64,000 nucleotides of DNA from Pleionea mediterranea (GTDB lineage Bacteria > Pseudomonadota > Gammaproteobacteria > Enterobacterales > Kangiellaceae). The DNA lies in assembly GCF_003148745.1 (NCBI RefSeq), contig NZ_QGGU01000004.1:62001-126000 (forward strand), read 5' to 3'. Of the stretch, positions 7,946 to 15,437 are shown in pieces (positions within the stretch are counted from its first letter, which is position 1; the number at the start of each line of letters is the position of its first letter). The translations under genes were made by a program, and so were the position numbers. The notes below the pieces were generated by a model that made no database searches, had not been told where the DNA came from, and worked only from the letters and a program-made list of their open reading frames with translations.

Positions 7946-8659
7946 ATGAGGAATGACTCAATCAGTTCGTTGGGGTTGAAGTTAACCAAAAAACTAAAAA
8001 TAGCTACTAATTGGTCTTGTTATTTCGATAATGGAATTCAAATTCAGTCGGGTATCATTACTGATATAAATGCTAAAGAGCAAATAGACCCTTGTATTTT
8101 AGAGCAAGCGACTCGCTACCAACCTGCAGAGGCACTGAATTATGTTGCCGCTCGACATCTAGCACAAAGTACGCTTGCAGCGAATGGTTATAAAGGGCAA
8201 TATGTCTCTGTTAAAGATGCTAAAGGCCGGCCTACGTGGCCCGAAGGATATACTGGCTCAATATCACACAAATTCAACATTGCAGTAGTCGGTACAAAGA
8301 AGTGCTACGGTGCAGAAAGCTTTGGTATTGATCTTGAAGTATTTCAACATTTAGATTCAGATACTTGGGATTTTTATACAAATAAAGTAGAAATTGGAAA
8401 TTACTGTAGATTAGGTGTTTCTCGCAACCAGGCGTCTAATCTGGCCTTCTCAGCTAAGGAAGCTATTTACAAAGCGGTTTGTCAAGTTACAGAATTTGAT
8501 GCTTTAAAACTAAAGCATATTACTTTAAAAATGGCGTCTACTTACGATAATGTTTTACAGGGTTTTATAAATTACAAAAAAATGGATATTCAAGTAACCC
8601 AGCACTACGATGATTTATTTATATTATCTGTTGTGAGACTTAAAGCCCCTATGAACTAG
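7946..8659 (+). CDS. 4'-phosphopantetheinyl transferase (Sfp/EntD type)
   Basis: PPTases transfer phosphopantetheine from CoA to a serine on carrier proteins. This 237-residue protein shows the family motifs in order and spacing: Gly-Arg-Pro-x-Trp-Pro-x-Gly at 94-101, Gly-Ser-Ile-Ser-His at 104-108, Gly-Ile-Asp-Leu-Glu at 127-131 (Asp129 and Glu131 as metal ligands) and Phe-Ser-Ala-Lys-Glu-Ala-Ile-Tyr-Lys-Ala at 168-177. The length fits EntD-type enzymes. No siderophore, polyketide or peptide synthase is nearby; the next gene encodes a small carrier-like protein, its probable substrate. The start is uncertain: ATG 7946 lacks a well-spaced ribosome site and an ATG at 7953 in another frame is not usable. 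Confidence 0.85.
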   Translation: MRNDSISSLGLKLTKKLKIATNWSCYFDNGIQIQSGIITDINAKEQIDPCILEQATRYQPAEALNYVAARHLAQSTLAANGYKGQYVSVKDAKGRPTWPEGYTGSISHKFNIAVVGTKKCYGAESFGIDLEVFQHLDSDTWDFYTNKVEIGNYCRLGVSRNQASNLAFSAKEAIYKAVCQVTEFDALKLKHITLKMASTYDNVLQGFINYKKMDIQVTQHYDDLFILSVVRLKAPMN

Positions 8660-8705
8660 GATGAAAAGACTTTGAAAATTCTATAGCTGCCACCGGGGAT
8701 ATTAA

Positions 8706-8999
8706 ATGATATCAAAAGAAAAATTCAATGAATGTAAGGAAGGCCTTCGAAACGAGCTTACCGAAATACTCGAAGCTGAAACAGAAGAGCTTGAGGAGCG
8801 ATTTGACGACCCTGCTGTTAGTAAGCTTTTTAACTCGAATGCAGTGGATTCAAAGTCTATGTGTGCACTATCACCGAAAATTGAAGAAGTTACTGGTCTG
8901 AAGCTTAAGGAAGAGTGGATTCAGAAAGGTGGCTATGAGTCAGTCGACGAGGCTATCGACTTACTTTTCGTGCAGCTAGAACTCCAGTTTGAGAGTTAG
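8706..8999 (+). CDS. Acyl/peptidyl carrier protein-like protein
   Basis: The 97-residue acidic protein has a helical N-terminus (about 1-33), then Ala-Val-Asp-Ser at 46-49, where carrier proteins have Asp-Ser-Leu with the phosphopantetheine-bearing serine. After it comes Leu-x-x-x-Ile-Glu-Glu-Val-Thr-Gly-Leu-x-Leu and a final Ser-Val-Asp-Glu-Ala-Ile-Asp-Leu-Leu helix, matching helices II to IV of ACPs. Leu after the Ser is replaced by Lys. It lies 46 bases after the PPTase gene with a GGGGA ribosome site, and 2 bases before the XRE gene. I infer that Ser49 is modified by the neighbouring PPTase. A housekeeping fatty-acid role is unlikely given sequence divergence and context. Confidence 0.65.
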   Translation: MISKEKFNECKEGLRNELTEILEAETEELEERFDDPAVSKLFNSNAVDSKSMCALSPKIEEVTGLKLKEEWIQKGGYESVDEAIDLLFVQLELQFES

Positions 9000-9001
9000 A
9001 T

Positions 9002-9361
9002 ATGGCTAATCAAAGTTACAACCCAATTAAACTTGGGAATAAACTAAAGAAAGCGCGAGAGTACTTAAATATCTCGGGGGAGTCTGCTGCCGAATCTTTA
9101 GACTTATCCGTTGAAGACGTTACAGAGATTGAAGCTGGTAGATATAGCCTTGAGCTCGAGCAGTTAGTCGAGTTGTCTCGATTATATATGAGGCCTGTAG
9201 CGTATTTTTTTGATGTTGACCCTAAGCCAGACAATGAAACAGATGACGATTTACGTCTGCTTGCAAGAAAGCTAGATAATCTTGATCCAGATGATTTGAA
9301 TGAATTGTTAGAATTCGCTGAATTTTTAAAGTTACGCAATAGGCAAAAAAATGAGAAGTAA
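9002..9361 (+). CDS. XRE-family transcriptional regulator
   Basis: This 119-residue protein has a helix-turn-helix at about residues 11-60 of the lambda-repressor/SinR class (Lys-Leu-Lys-Lys-Ala-Arg start, Ala-Ala-Glu-Ser-Leu turn, Glu-Ala-Gly-Arg recognition end) followed by Pro-Val-Ala-Tyr-Phe-Phe and an acidic helical tail ending in a Leu/Glu-rich helix. XRE proteins of this type often pair with ImmA/IrrE peptidases, which relieve repression by cleaving them. Its start is 2 bases after the carrier-protein stop and its end overlaps the ImmA gene by 11 bases, so translation is coupled. It probably represses the surrounding operon. Confidence 0.85.
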   Translation: MANQSYNPIKLGNKLKKAREYLNISGESAAESLDLSVEDVTEIEAGRYSLELEQLVELSRLYMRPVAYFFDVDPKPDNETDDDLRLLARKLDNLDPDDLNELLEFAEFLKLRNRQKNEK

Positions 9362-10322
9362 GCGTGACAAAGCGATACTTAAAGGGATCCAGGCTGCAAA
9401 GGAACTTCATTATCAACTAGACACCCAATCTCGTTTAAGAAGCAATGAGAAACGCATTGATATCAGTTCAGCAGTAGAACATCTCGAATTGCCTATGATC
9501 TTTCGACCCCTGAAAGGGTTGCTTGGAGCCTATATTCCAGGAGAAGCACCTGGAATAATCATAACTACAGAGAGAAGACTTAGTATTCAGCGTTATACCG
9601 CTGCGCACGAATTAGGTCACTACTATCTACAACACAATTTGAGTGCTGATGACGAAGCTGTAATAGGTCGGTCGACTAAACATAGCGATGATATTCCGCT
9701 GCAAGAACTAGAAGCTGAAGCATTTGCAGGAGAATTTTTACTGCCAAAAAAGCTTCTTTTGAATATATGTAGAGGCTTGAGACTGGGGAAAGTAGATCTT
9801 AAAAATCCAGTCAACGTTTATAAGATTAGTTCGAGAGCTGGAGTTAGCTACGAGGCGGCCGCAATTGCACTATTGAATTATAAGTTTATCGATCTTAATA
9901 CATATCCTGATGTTAAAGCTTTCCCAAGAAAAGAATGCAAGCAGGAGTTATTAGGTAGCTGGGAAAGACATGTAGAGAAATTTGACCTTGATATTATCTG
10001 TTTGAATGAATCAGATAATAATAGTCATATTAAGCTTGAGAGTAATGACTTTGTTATTCTGGAACTGCCTGAACCTGCAGCATCTGGATATTTATGGCAA
10101 GGTATGGACGCTATTTTAAATCTTAAGCTATTAGAAGATAGTCGAAAGTTTAGTGAAACAGAAAACCTAGGAGGCGTTGTAAAACGCCGACTCTTGCTCT
10201 CTGGGTCTGGTGAAGTTTCTGTATATCTCCGATTGAAAAGACCTTGGGAAAACGACATTAAAAAAGAGTTTTCAGTCTCGCTAGATTTTTCAGGACGTGG
10301 AATAGGTTTATCGAAAGTATAG
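9351..10322 (+). CDS. ImmA/IrrE metallopeptidase fused to chagasin-like inhibitor domain
   Basis: Residues 1-200 are an ImmA/IrrE zinc peptidase: Ala-Ala-His-Glu-Leu-Gly-His with HEXXH at 86-90 and the downstream Glu-Ala-Glu-Ala-Phe-Ala-Gly-Glu-Phe-Leu-Leu-Pro (121-132) supplying the third ligand. Residues about 205-323 are extra. They show the three loop motifs of chagasin (MEROPS I42), an inhibitor of papain-family proteases: Pro-Ala-Ala-Ser-Gly-Tyr-Leu-Trp at 242-249 (family Asn-Pro-Thr-Thr-Gly-Tyr-x-Trp), Leu-Gly-Gly at 273-275 and Arg-Pro-Trp at 297-299. The very next gene is a papain-like protease. I infer a built-in inhibitor of that neighbour, with the metallopeptidase part acting on the XRE repressor or on release of inhibition. 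Confidence 0.8.
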   Translation: MRSKRDKAILKGIQAAKELHYQLDTQSRLRSNEKRIDISSAVEHLELPMIFRPLKGLLGAYIPGEAPGIIITTERRLSIQRYTAAHELGHYYLQHNLSADDEAVIGRSTKHSDDIPLQELEAEAFAGEFLLPKKLLLNICRGLRLGKVDLKNPVNVYKISSRAGVSYEAAAIALLNYKFIDLNTYPDVKAFPRKECKQELLGSWERHVEKFDLDIICLNESDNNSHIKLESNDFVILELPEPAASGYLWQGMDAILNLKLLEDSRKFSETENLGGVVKRRLLLSGSGEVSVYLRLKRPWENDIKKEFSVSLDFSGRGIGLSKV

Positions 10323-10332
10323 TGGTGTTGCA

Positions 10333-10962
10333 GTGAATAACATTAAAATAGTTACAGATCACATCCAAAAGCTTTCTATTCCGCGAGATCAATATGATCG
10401 ACCGACATGTTTAGCGTTTGCAGCTTCTGATATAAATCAATTTAATAATGATTTACAAGACCCTTTGTCGGTTGAATTTATCATTGCAGCATTAGCTTAT
10501 GACTATAAAATCCATATTCAAAGTGGAATAGGTACGTCTGCAATTAAAAATGTGATTGCACAACCAGGTCAAGTCCAAGAAAGCATATGCCATTACGGTT
10601 TACAGATTACTAATTACCCTGCAGTTTCTCGGAATTCGAAGCTATATCGCTCTAATTTGACTATCAATAACAAATTGTCATTTGATGAAGCTGTCGAGCT
10701 ACTCATTAAAAGAGGTCCTATTGTTCTAGGTTTTGTATTGAACACTCTGTTTTTTAAACCTCCTGCTAATAATGTAATCGATAACACATGTCCTGAAAAA
10801 ATCGCTAATCATGCTGTTACAGCAGTCGGTGTTTATGAGGATTCTGATAATAATCAATATATTAAGATCAAGAACAGTTGGGGAGTAAAGTGGGGTGTAC
10901 AAGGGTGTGCTCTTGTTACTGAAGCTTTTTATAATGAACGCCTACTGGCCTTGCTTTACTAA
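10333..10962 (+). CDS. Papain-like (C1) cysteine peptidase
   Basis: The 209-residue protein starts with GTG and has no signal peptide or propeptide. Gln20 and Cys26 are six apart exactly as Gln19-Cys25 in papain, within Asp-Arg-Pro-Thr-Cys-Leu-Ala-Phe-Ala. Asn-His-Ala-Val at 159-162 supplies His160, and Lys-Asn-Ser-Trp-Gly-x-Lys-Trp-Gly at 180-188 supplies Asn181. The catalytic set is complete, so an active cytoplasmic protease is expected, which would be dangerous without control. The gene upstream (10 bases away) ends in a chagasin-like domain, the classical inhibitor type for this family. A TS-like gene follows after 17 bases. Confidence 0.85.
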   Translation: MNNIKIVTDHIQKLSIPRDQYDRPTCLAFAASDINQFNNDLQDPLSVEFIIAALAYDYKIHIQSGIGTSAIKNVIAQPGQVQESICHYGLQITNYPAVSRNSKLYRSNLTINNKLSFDEAVELLIKRGPIVLGFVLNTLFFKPPANNVIDNTCPEKIANHAVTAVGVYEDSDNNQYIKIKNSWGVKWGVQGCALVTEAFYNERLLALLY

Positions 10963-10979
10963 ATACTGGGGAGTAGATA

Positions 10980-11759
10980 ATGGATATTTTTCGCGCGAAT
11001 ACAAAAGAATTAGTTTGGATGAAAGCAATTAGGCATTTAATCAATACACCTCATAAAGAAGATCTAAATATTCTTTTGGAGTTAACGGATATCTATGCGA
11101 CTGATGAACTATCGGAAAGTATACGTGAATGGTATTCGAGAGAGATAGTCAATACTAGAGGGATTTATCCAATAGAAACTGTCGCAGATACTATATTTCC
11201 TAATAAATACTACCGTCCCGGAAATATTCAATATATGACAGATAGGTACTTGGAAGACTATGATAATTACTTGTCCACCATAAACTCTAACAAAAGTGGT
11301 ACTTACGCAGAACGCATACTTAGAGGTAAAAAAGCTAATAGTGAAGAGTGTTACCCTCTTTTAAAACTGGTTGAGCGGCTGACTGAACATCGCACAAATT
11401 CAAATTACAATCGATTATGCTACGAAGTTTGTATTGACTATGGTGATGCAATTTCAATCAATCGCAATGACTCTCTCACAATGGGCTTTCCTTGCCTTAG
11501 TCACCTCAGCTTTAAAATTGATGCTCATAATAACACTTTGAATTTGACGGCTCTATACCGCTCACATTACTACGTAACAAAAGCACTCGGTAACCTTTAT
11601 GGGTTATGTCGTCTGCTCGCTGCTCTATGTCTAGAGTCAGGTTGGGAAGCGGGGAATCTTGTGATCCACTCAACGTATGCGAAGTTTGATCCAGAAGGTT
11701 CAACTAGAAAATTTTGCGAAAAAATTAAGACGATGGAAGATAGTAATGAATTTGACTGA
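10980..11759 (+). CDS. Thymidylate synthase-like protein
   Basis: In thymidylate synthases a Pro-Cys-His nucleophile motif is followed by a strand, an Arg-Ser motif binding phosphate and a Leu-x-x-Pro-Phe-Asn-Ile helix. Here Phe-Pro-Cys-Leu-Ser-His at 170-175, Leu-Tyr-Arg-Ser-His-Tyr at 191-196 and an Ala-Leu-Gly-Asn-Leu-Tyr-Gly-Leu helix at 201-208 occupy the same order and spacing. Tyr109-Ala-Glu-Arg resembles the Tyr-Gly-x-x-Leu-Arg region. The Asp after Arg-Ser-Cys is replaced by Tyr. Phage relatives make 5-hydroxymethyl-dUMP as the first step of thymine hypermodification; which reaction this one runs is unknown. The MazG gene overlaps its last 14 bases and a hydroxymethyl-dU kinase-like gene lies beyond, supporting a nucleotide-modification role. 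Confidence 0.65.
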   Translation: MDIFRANTKELVWMKAIRHLINTPHKEDLNILLELTDIYATDELSESIREWYSREIVNTRGIYPIETVADTIFPNKYYRPGNIQYMTDRYLEDYDNYLSTINSNKSGTYAERILRGKKANSEECYPLLKLVERLTEHRTNSNYNRLCYEVCIDYGDAISINRNDSLTMGFPCLSHLSFKIDAHNNTLNLTALYRSHYYVTKALGNLYGLCRLLAALCLESGWEAGNLVIHSTYAKFDPEGSTRKFCEKIKTMEDSNEFD

Positions 11760-12849
11760 GTATCTACACGAGATAAATAAAGCAAATAAAATAAAGTGGA
11801 GTCACTCTAAGGCAACGGATTTTGCGCTTTCAGCTTTGCTTGGTGAATTAGGTTCACTAGCAACAGCCTATAAGAAGCAAGTACGAGATGGGGATGTCTA
11901 TACTTCATTTAAGACTGACTTAAAAGAAGAGCTGGGAGACCTGTTATGGTACTCGTGTATATTAGGGGAGCGCATAGGTTTTAAGCTGAAACAATGGCCA
12001 ATGCAAGACGCTACAGAAGAAAAAGAGTTTGATTTAATCTATAAAATATCAAAATTAGTAAATTCACTTGTAAATGCGAAAGACGAACTACAGTACTCAA
12101 TTGAGAATAAAACCAAAACACATTTAACGGACAAAATAGAGCGGATAATCACGTTAGTTTGTAAAATAGCAATATTAAATGAACTGTCGATTGATAATAT
12201 AGCTTCTGAGAATGTCACAAAGGTTCTTGGTTACTGGATCAAACATAAAGACATTCCTGCATATCAATTTGATAAAAAATTCCCTAACTACGAGCAGTTA
12301 CCTAGGAAGTTTCAGATTGACTTTATTCCAGTCGATGATAGTACAGTACTAGTTTCTACAAATGGTGTAATAATTGGTGATCGGCTAACAGATAATGCTC
12401 ATGAACCCGACGGCTATAAATTTCATGATGTCTTCCATATAGCAAATGCTGCAACCTTGGGGTGGTCCCCTGTATTTCGTCGAATGTTAAAGTTAAAACG
12501 AAAAAGTGATCCAAAGACAGATGAAATAGAAGATGGCGCAAGAGCTGCAATTATTGAAGAAGCAATTGTTAGCGCTATATATGATTATGGTCGAGATGAC
12601 TTACTAAAAGATTCAGAGCGTGTATCGCTAGAACTAATAAAAAGAATTCAGAGTTATATCAAAGGGTATGAGGCCCAAGACTTAGAGCCTTGGGAGTGGG
12701 AGCATTGCATATTATCCGCATTTCGAGTATTTCGAGAAATCAATAAGGCTAAATGCGGCTCAATAGTCGGTGATGCTGATAAACGTACGATCACACTCCA
12801 AAAGCTTGAGCCTGGGAAGCAAGAATATTATTGTTTACTCCCCATTTAG
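11746..12849 (+). CDS. MazG-like nucleotide pyrophosphohydrolase
   Basis: MazG-like enzymes cut NTPs or dNTPs to monophosphates. I chose ATG 11746 (GGAAGA seven bases upstream); the frame runs 23 codons further up inside the TS-like gene. The 367-residue protein has an N-terminal all-alpha module at about 20-80 with Gly-Glu-Leu-Gly and Glu-Glu-Leu-Gly-Asp-Leu-Leu-Trp-Tyr, the metal-binding motif. A second module (about 220-345) has His-Asp-Val-Phe-His-Ile-Ala-Asn-Ala, Gly-Trp-Ser-Pro-Val and Ile-Glu-Glu-Ala, as in larger MazG-like proteins I recall from defence islands. Start overlaps the TS-like stop by 14 bases; the 3' end overlaps the convergent kinase-like gene by 59 bases. It may clear normal nucleotides or provide the modified one. 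Confidence 0.75.
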   Translation: MNLTEYLHEINKANKIKWSHSKATDFALSALLGELGSLATAYKKQVRDGDVYTSFKTDLKEELGDLLWYSCILGERIGFKLKQWPMQDATEEKEFDLIYKISKLVNSLVNAKDELQYSIENKTKTHLTDKIERIITLVCKIAILNELSIDNIASENVTKVLGYWIKHKDIPAYQFDKKFPNYEQLPRKFQIDFIPVDDSTVLVSTNGVIIGDRLTDNAHEPDGYKFHDVFHIANAATLGWSPVFRRMLKLKRKSDPKTDEIEDGARAAIIEEAIVSAIYDYGRDDLLKDSERVSLELIKRIQSYIKGYEAQDLEPWEWEHCILSAFRVFREINKAKCGSIVGDADKRTITLQKLEPGKQEYYCLLPI

Positions 12850-13813
12850 GTGGGTACCAAACATCAAAATGATTAGTGTTTGGTTTATATACCTGTTTTA
12901 TTCTCGTTCGTCCGCTGACACCAGGGATGTCTGGATGCGCGACCCTAGCGTACTTATCGACTTCGCAAAATAGGTTTTGGCAGTCTATAAGGTGCAATTT
13001 TCGTCCCCATAAATCTCGAAATTTAAAGCCAAATTGTTCGAAAAATTTATCTTGGTTATCAGTCATATACTTAATGATGCCTTCAGCAGAATAACCACCA
13101 GGATCGACAAAACATTTCTTTATACCATCCAGTGCTCCCGGACCTGCAACAACGAAGTCGTTTTCTGAAAAGTTAAACCAAGAACTATAATTTAAATCGA
13201 TTGTAAACTGAAATGCCAAGAACTTCCCTAATGACTCGACTGATAATAATTTTTTATATAGCTCTTCCAAAGAGTTAGACTGAGCGATAGTTTCATGAAA
13301 ACCTGAGTCTATTAAAGTCTTTAGTAACTTTAAATGAAATTGGTGTTTCTTTATCTTGCCATATTTCTTTTGTGAACCAGAGGGCATAATGTAAGCAGCA
13401 CTGTAAATAGCTGCTTTAGACGCTCTTGCTTTTTCTAATATCTGGTCACACAGAGCTAGATTAAAATTAGAGTATGAGAGCTCGCCTATTTCTCGTTCAA
13501 GTAGTTCCCAAGTTTCAATTTTATTAAATATTTTGAATAGTAAGATACGAAATACGGTATCCCTTAAAGACCATTCTTTTGAATAAATGACATTTTTAAT
13601 CAGGTACTGACTTACTCTATCTGATGCTCGAAAGCAGTTTGTAAACTTGTACTCTCGTATAATAGGGTCATCAGTAAGAGGATGGTTTTCTCCACTTAAC
13701 TTTGAGTAAAACGCATCTTGGCGCTTTTGGGCAAATTTCCAGTAGGACTTAAATACTTCTGACTTTTTAGGAGGGGCCAGTTTTATTAAGTTGTTATGTT
13801 TTGAAATCTTCAT
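12791..13813 (-). CDS. 5-hmdU DNA kinase / thymine-hypermodification family protein
   Basis: The 340-residue protein carries Arg-Glu-Tyr-Lys-Phe-Thr-Asn-Cys-Phe-Arg-Ala-Ser-Asp-Arg-Val-Ser-Gln-Tyr at 53-70. This is the signature I recall for the helical domain of phage 5-hydroxymethyl-deoxyuridine DNA kinases and related pyrophosphorylase-like proteins, with the later Gly-Pro-Gly-Ala, Leu-x-x-x-Asp-x-Gln-Asn-x-Phe-Cys-Glu and Ser-Gly-Arg-Thr-Arg motifs. In phages these act after a TS-type hydroxymethylase to build modified thymines in DNA. The gene converges on the MazG gene, sharing 59 bases at the 3' ends, and diverges from a small regulator across a 98-base A+T-rich promoter gap. Kinase activity here is family inference. 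Confidence 0.7.
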   Translation of the reverse strand: MKISKHNNLIKLAPPKKSEVFKSYWKFAQKRQDAFYSKLSGENHPLTDDPIIREYKFTNCFRASDRVSQYLIKNVIYSKEWSLRDTVFRILLFKIFNKIETWELLEREIGELSYSNFNLALCDQILEKARASKAAIYSAAYIMPSGSQKKYGKIKKHQFHLKLLKTLIDSGFHETIAQSNSLEELYKKLLSVESLGKFLAFQFTIDLNYSSWFNFSENDFVVAGPGALDGIKKCFVDPGGYSAEGIIKYMTDNQDKFFEQFGFKFRDLWGRKLHLIDCQNLFCEVDKYARVAHPDIPGVSGRTRIKQVYKPNTNHFDVWYPPKWGVNNNILASQAQAFGV

Positions 13814-13911
13814 AAAGCCTCTTTTTTATTAAATTATAACTTGAAACCTTCCCCTTTCCTCATATATATTATAACATAATAAATGATAATATCAAATTAA
13901 TTGTGTGAAAA

Positions 13912-14274
13912 ATGCCCAGGGTTAAAAAGGACATATCATTAAGAGAAGAAATGTGTGATCGTTTAATTAAGTTAAATGATAACTTTCTCAAGTTGAGTCA
14001 CACTAGGCTTGCTCAAGAGCTCGGGTATTCGAATGATTCAGTTGTTTATAGAATTTACCAAAGAAAGGCGTTTCCTGATCCAGAAAGATTGGTAAGGTTG
14101 GCGAATATCATTGCAAACCGCAAAAGCCCAAACATTCATTGGTTAATTACCGGGAATGGTGATCCCATGATTAGAGCTGCTGAGCCTGATAATATAAAGA
14201 AAAGACTAGATTATGTCTTAGCAAACACTCCCAAGTCAAAAGTCGAAGCCGTAATATCACTACTTGAAAATTAG
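13912..14274 (+). CDS. Small helix-turn-helix regulator
   Basis: The 120-residue protein has a lambda-repressor-like helix-turn-helix at about 14-60 (Leu-Ala-Gln-Glu-Leu-Gly-Tyr-Ser-Asn-Asp turn, Arg-Lys-Ala-Phe-Pro-Asp-Pro-Glu-Arg end) followed by Ile-His-Trp-Leu-Ile-Thr-Gly-Asn-Gly-Asp-Pro, typical of phage CI-like N-terminal domains. The peptidase/dimerisation half of CI is absent. Its end overlaps the stop of tniQ by 4 bases. It could control tns genes, the divergent kinase-like gene or the cargo operon. Confidence 0.75.
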   Translation: MPRVKKDISLREEMCDRLIKLNDNFLKLSHTRLAQELGYSNDSVVYRIYQRKAFPDPERLVRLANIIANRKSPNIHWLITGNGDPMIRAAEPDNIKKRLDYVLANTPKSKVEAVISLLEN

Positions 14275-15437
14275 CTAGGCGTCAGGTGACCAGTGTATCC
14301 ATATTGTCTTAATATTTGAGATTCAGCCTTATTAAACTTTTTTGATATATCAACACCTAAGTGTTTGGTGATATTTTCTTTTGTAATTTCATATTTATTT
14401 GATCTTAGGTAATCGATGCATGCCTTAAATTCAGTAATATTGCATTTGTACCAGTCTCGATTAAGCTCTCTTCGTAGCACGCTATAAAGCCAATATGGAG
14501 GTGTTTTGTTGTTTGAAACTATAGTTGAAGGTGTGACTTTTGTAGCATTACAAAAGCTAATAAATTGGCACGGCCAGTCAATAAGCATCTTATCAATTGC
14601 GCACAAAATATGATATCGATTAAGAACACTGTCATTTTTAAACTGGTTAAAAGCACTACTTTTCGATAGCTTCATCTTGGGAAGTAAGTAATATTCTTGA
14701 ATTCTTCTTAATCGCTTAATGTAATTTTTTCTTGTTGAGTAGAAAGCTCTTGTTAATATCCAAAATCCATCCATGAACAGAGAAAGATCTGTACTTATCC
14801 CTTCGTAGTGAAACCAGCCATTTTTTATGCTGCCTAAAAGCGCTATAGCTAAGGGAACTGGTTCGGTTTTATGGAGATACGAGTAAGATCGCAAATTCTT
14901 CCAACAAAAGGCACAGTAACCAATATTTTTTATGAAAGGATCAATAGTCTGTATTGATATGGGCTTTTGACAATGGGGGCAGCGGTCGAATAGTAGGATA
15001 TTGTGTTTAATACATACTGGTAAGAATGCTAGTCTCCAATAATTTCTAAAATAGACATCTTCCTCCAAACATAGTGGACAATACTGAAAGGCGTAATTAT
15101 GAGGCAAGCCTCCTCTAATTTGAGTCGAAAGAATGCTAGGCTCACGAAACGAGTACTCAGGTATTGACCATAAATTTGAAAAGCTTTGAGTTAATAGCTC
15201 AGGAGGCTTATAGCCACATTCCCTTTGAAGTTTGTCCAAAGTTAAAAGTGGTAAGCTCCTATCAATATCCTGTGACTTACACCTCCCAAACTCAAGGACT
15301 AACTTACAGTATGTATAAAAAGTCACTCCGAAAAACCGTGAGACCCTAGCGATATAACTCGATAGGAGTTCATCACTATAGGGTCTTGGGTTAAAGTGAG
15401 CTCTTATACGCGCCGTCTCTCTGTTGGGGATTTCCAT
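14271..15437 (-). CDS. tniQ: TniQ/TnsD-family target-selection protein
   Basis: TniQ/TnsD proteins bridge the target site and TnsC. The 388-residue protein begins with Pro-Arg-Pro-Tyr-Ser-Asp-Glu-Leu-Leu-Ser-Ser-Tyr, the family's N-terminus, and has zinc-finger Cys/His clusters: Tyr-Cys-Pro-Leu-Cys, Leu-Pro-Val-Cys-x-x-His, Cys-Pro-His-Cys and Cys-x-x-Cys at about 135-205. Its length lies between short TniQ and Tn7 TnsD (508). Its start overlaps tnsC by 34 bases, completing a tnsA-tnsB-tnsC-tniQ operon. In comM-targeting Tn6022-like elements a separate TnsF protein is known to choose comM; none is recognised here, so either this protein reads comM or TnsF lies left of the window. Confidence 0.9.
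   Translation of the reverse strand: MEIPNRETARIRAHFNPRPYSDELLSSYIARVSRFFGVTFYTYCKLVLEFGRCKSQDIDRSLPLLTLDKLQRECGYKPPELLTQSFSNLWSIPEYSFREPSILSTQIRGGLPHNYAFQYCPLCLEEDVYFRNYWRLAFLPVCIKHNILLFDRCPHCQKPISIQTIDPFIKNIGYCAFCWKNLRSYSYLHKTEPVPLAIALLGSIKNGWFHYEGISTDLSLFMDGFWILTRAFYSTRKNYIKRLRRIQEYYLLPKMKLSKSSAFNQFKNDSVLNRYHILCAIDKMLIDWPCQFISFCNATKVTPSTIVSNNKTPPYWLYSVLRRELNRDWYKCNITEFKACIDYLRSNKYEITKENITKHLGVDISKKFNKAESQILRQYGYTGHLTPS

Noticed and set aside
9016-9814. Long minus-strand frames opposite XRE and ImmA genes
   Set aside because: They are shadows of well-supported plus-strand genes with low-complexity Ser-rich translations.
11677-11745. Upstream 23 codons of the MazG frame
   Set aside because: They lie inside the TS-like gene; ATG 11746 has a good ribosome site and the family starts there.
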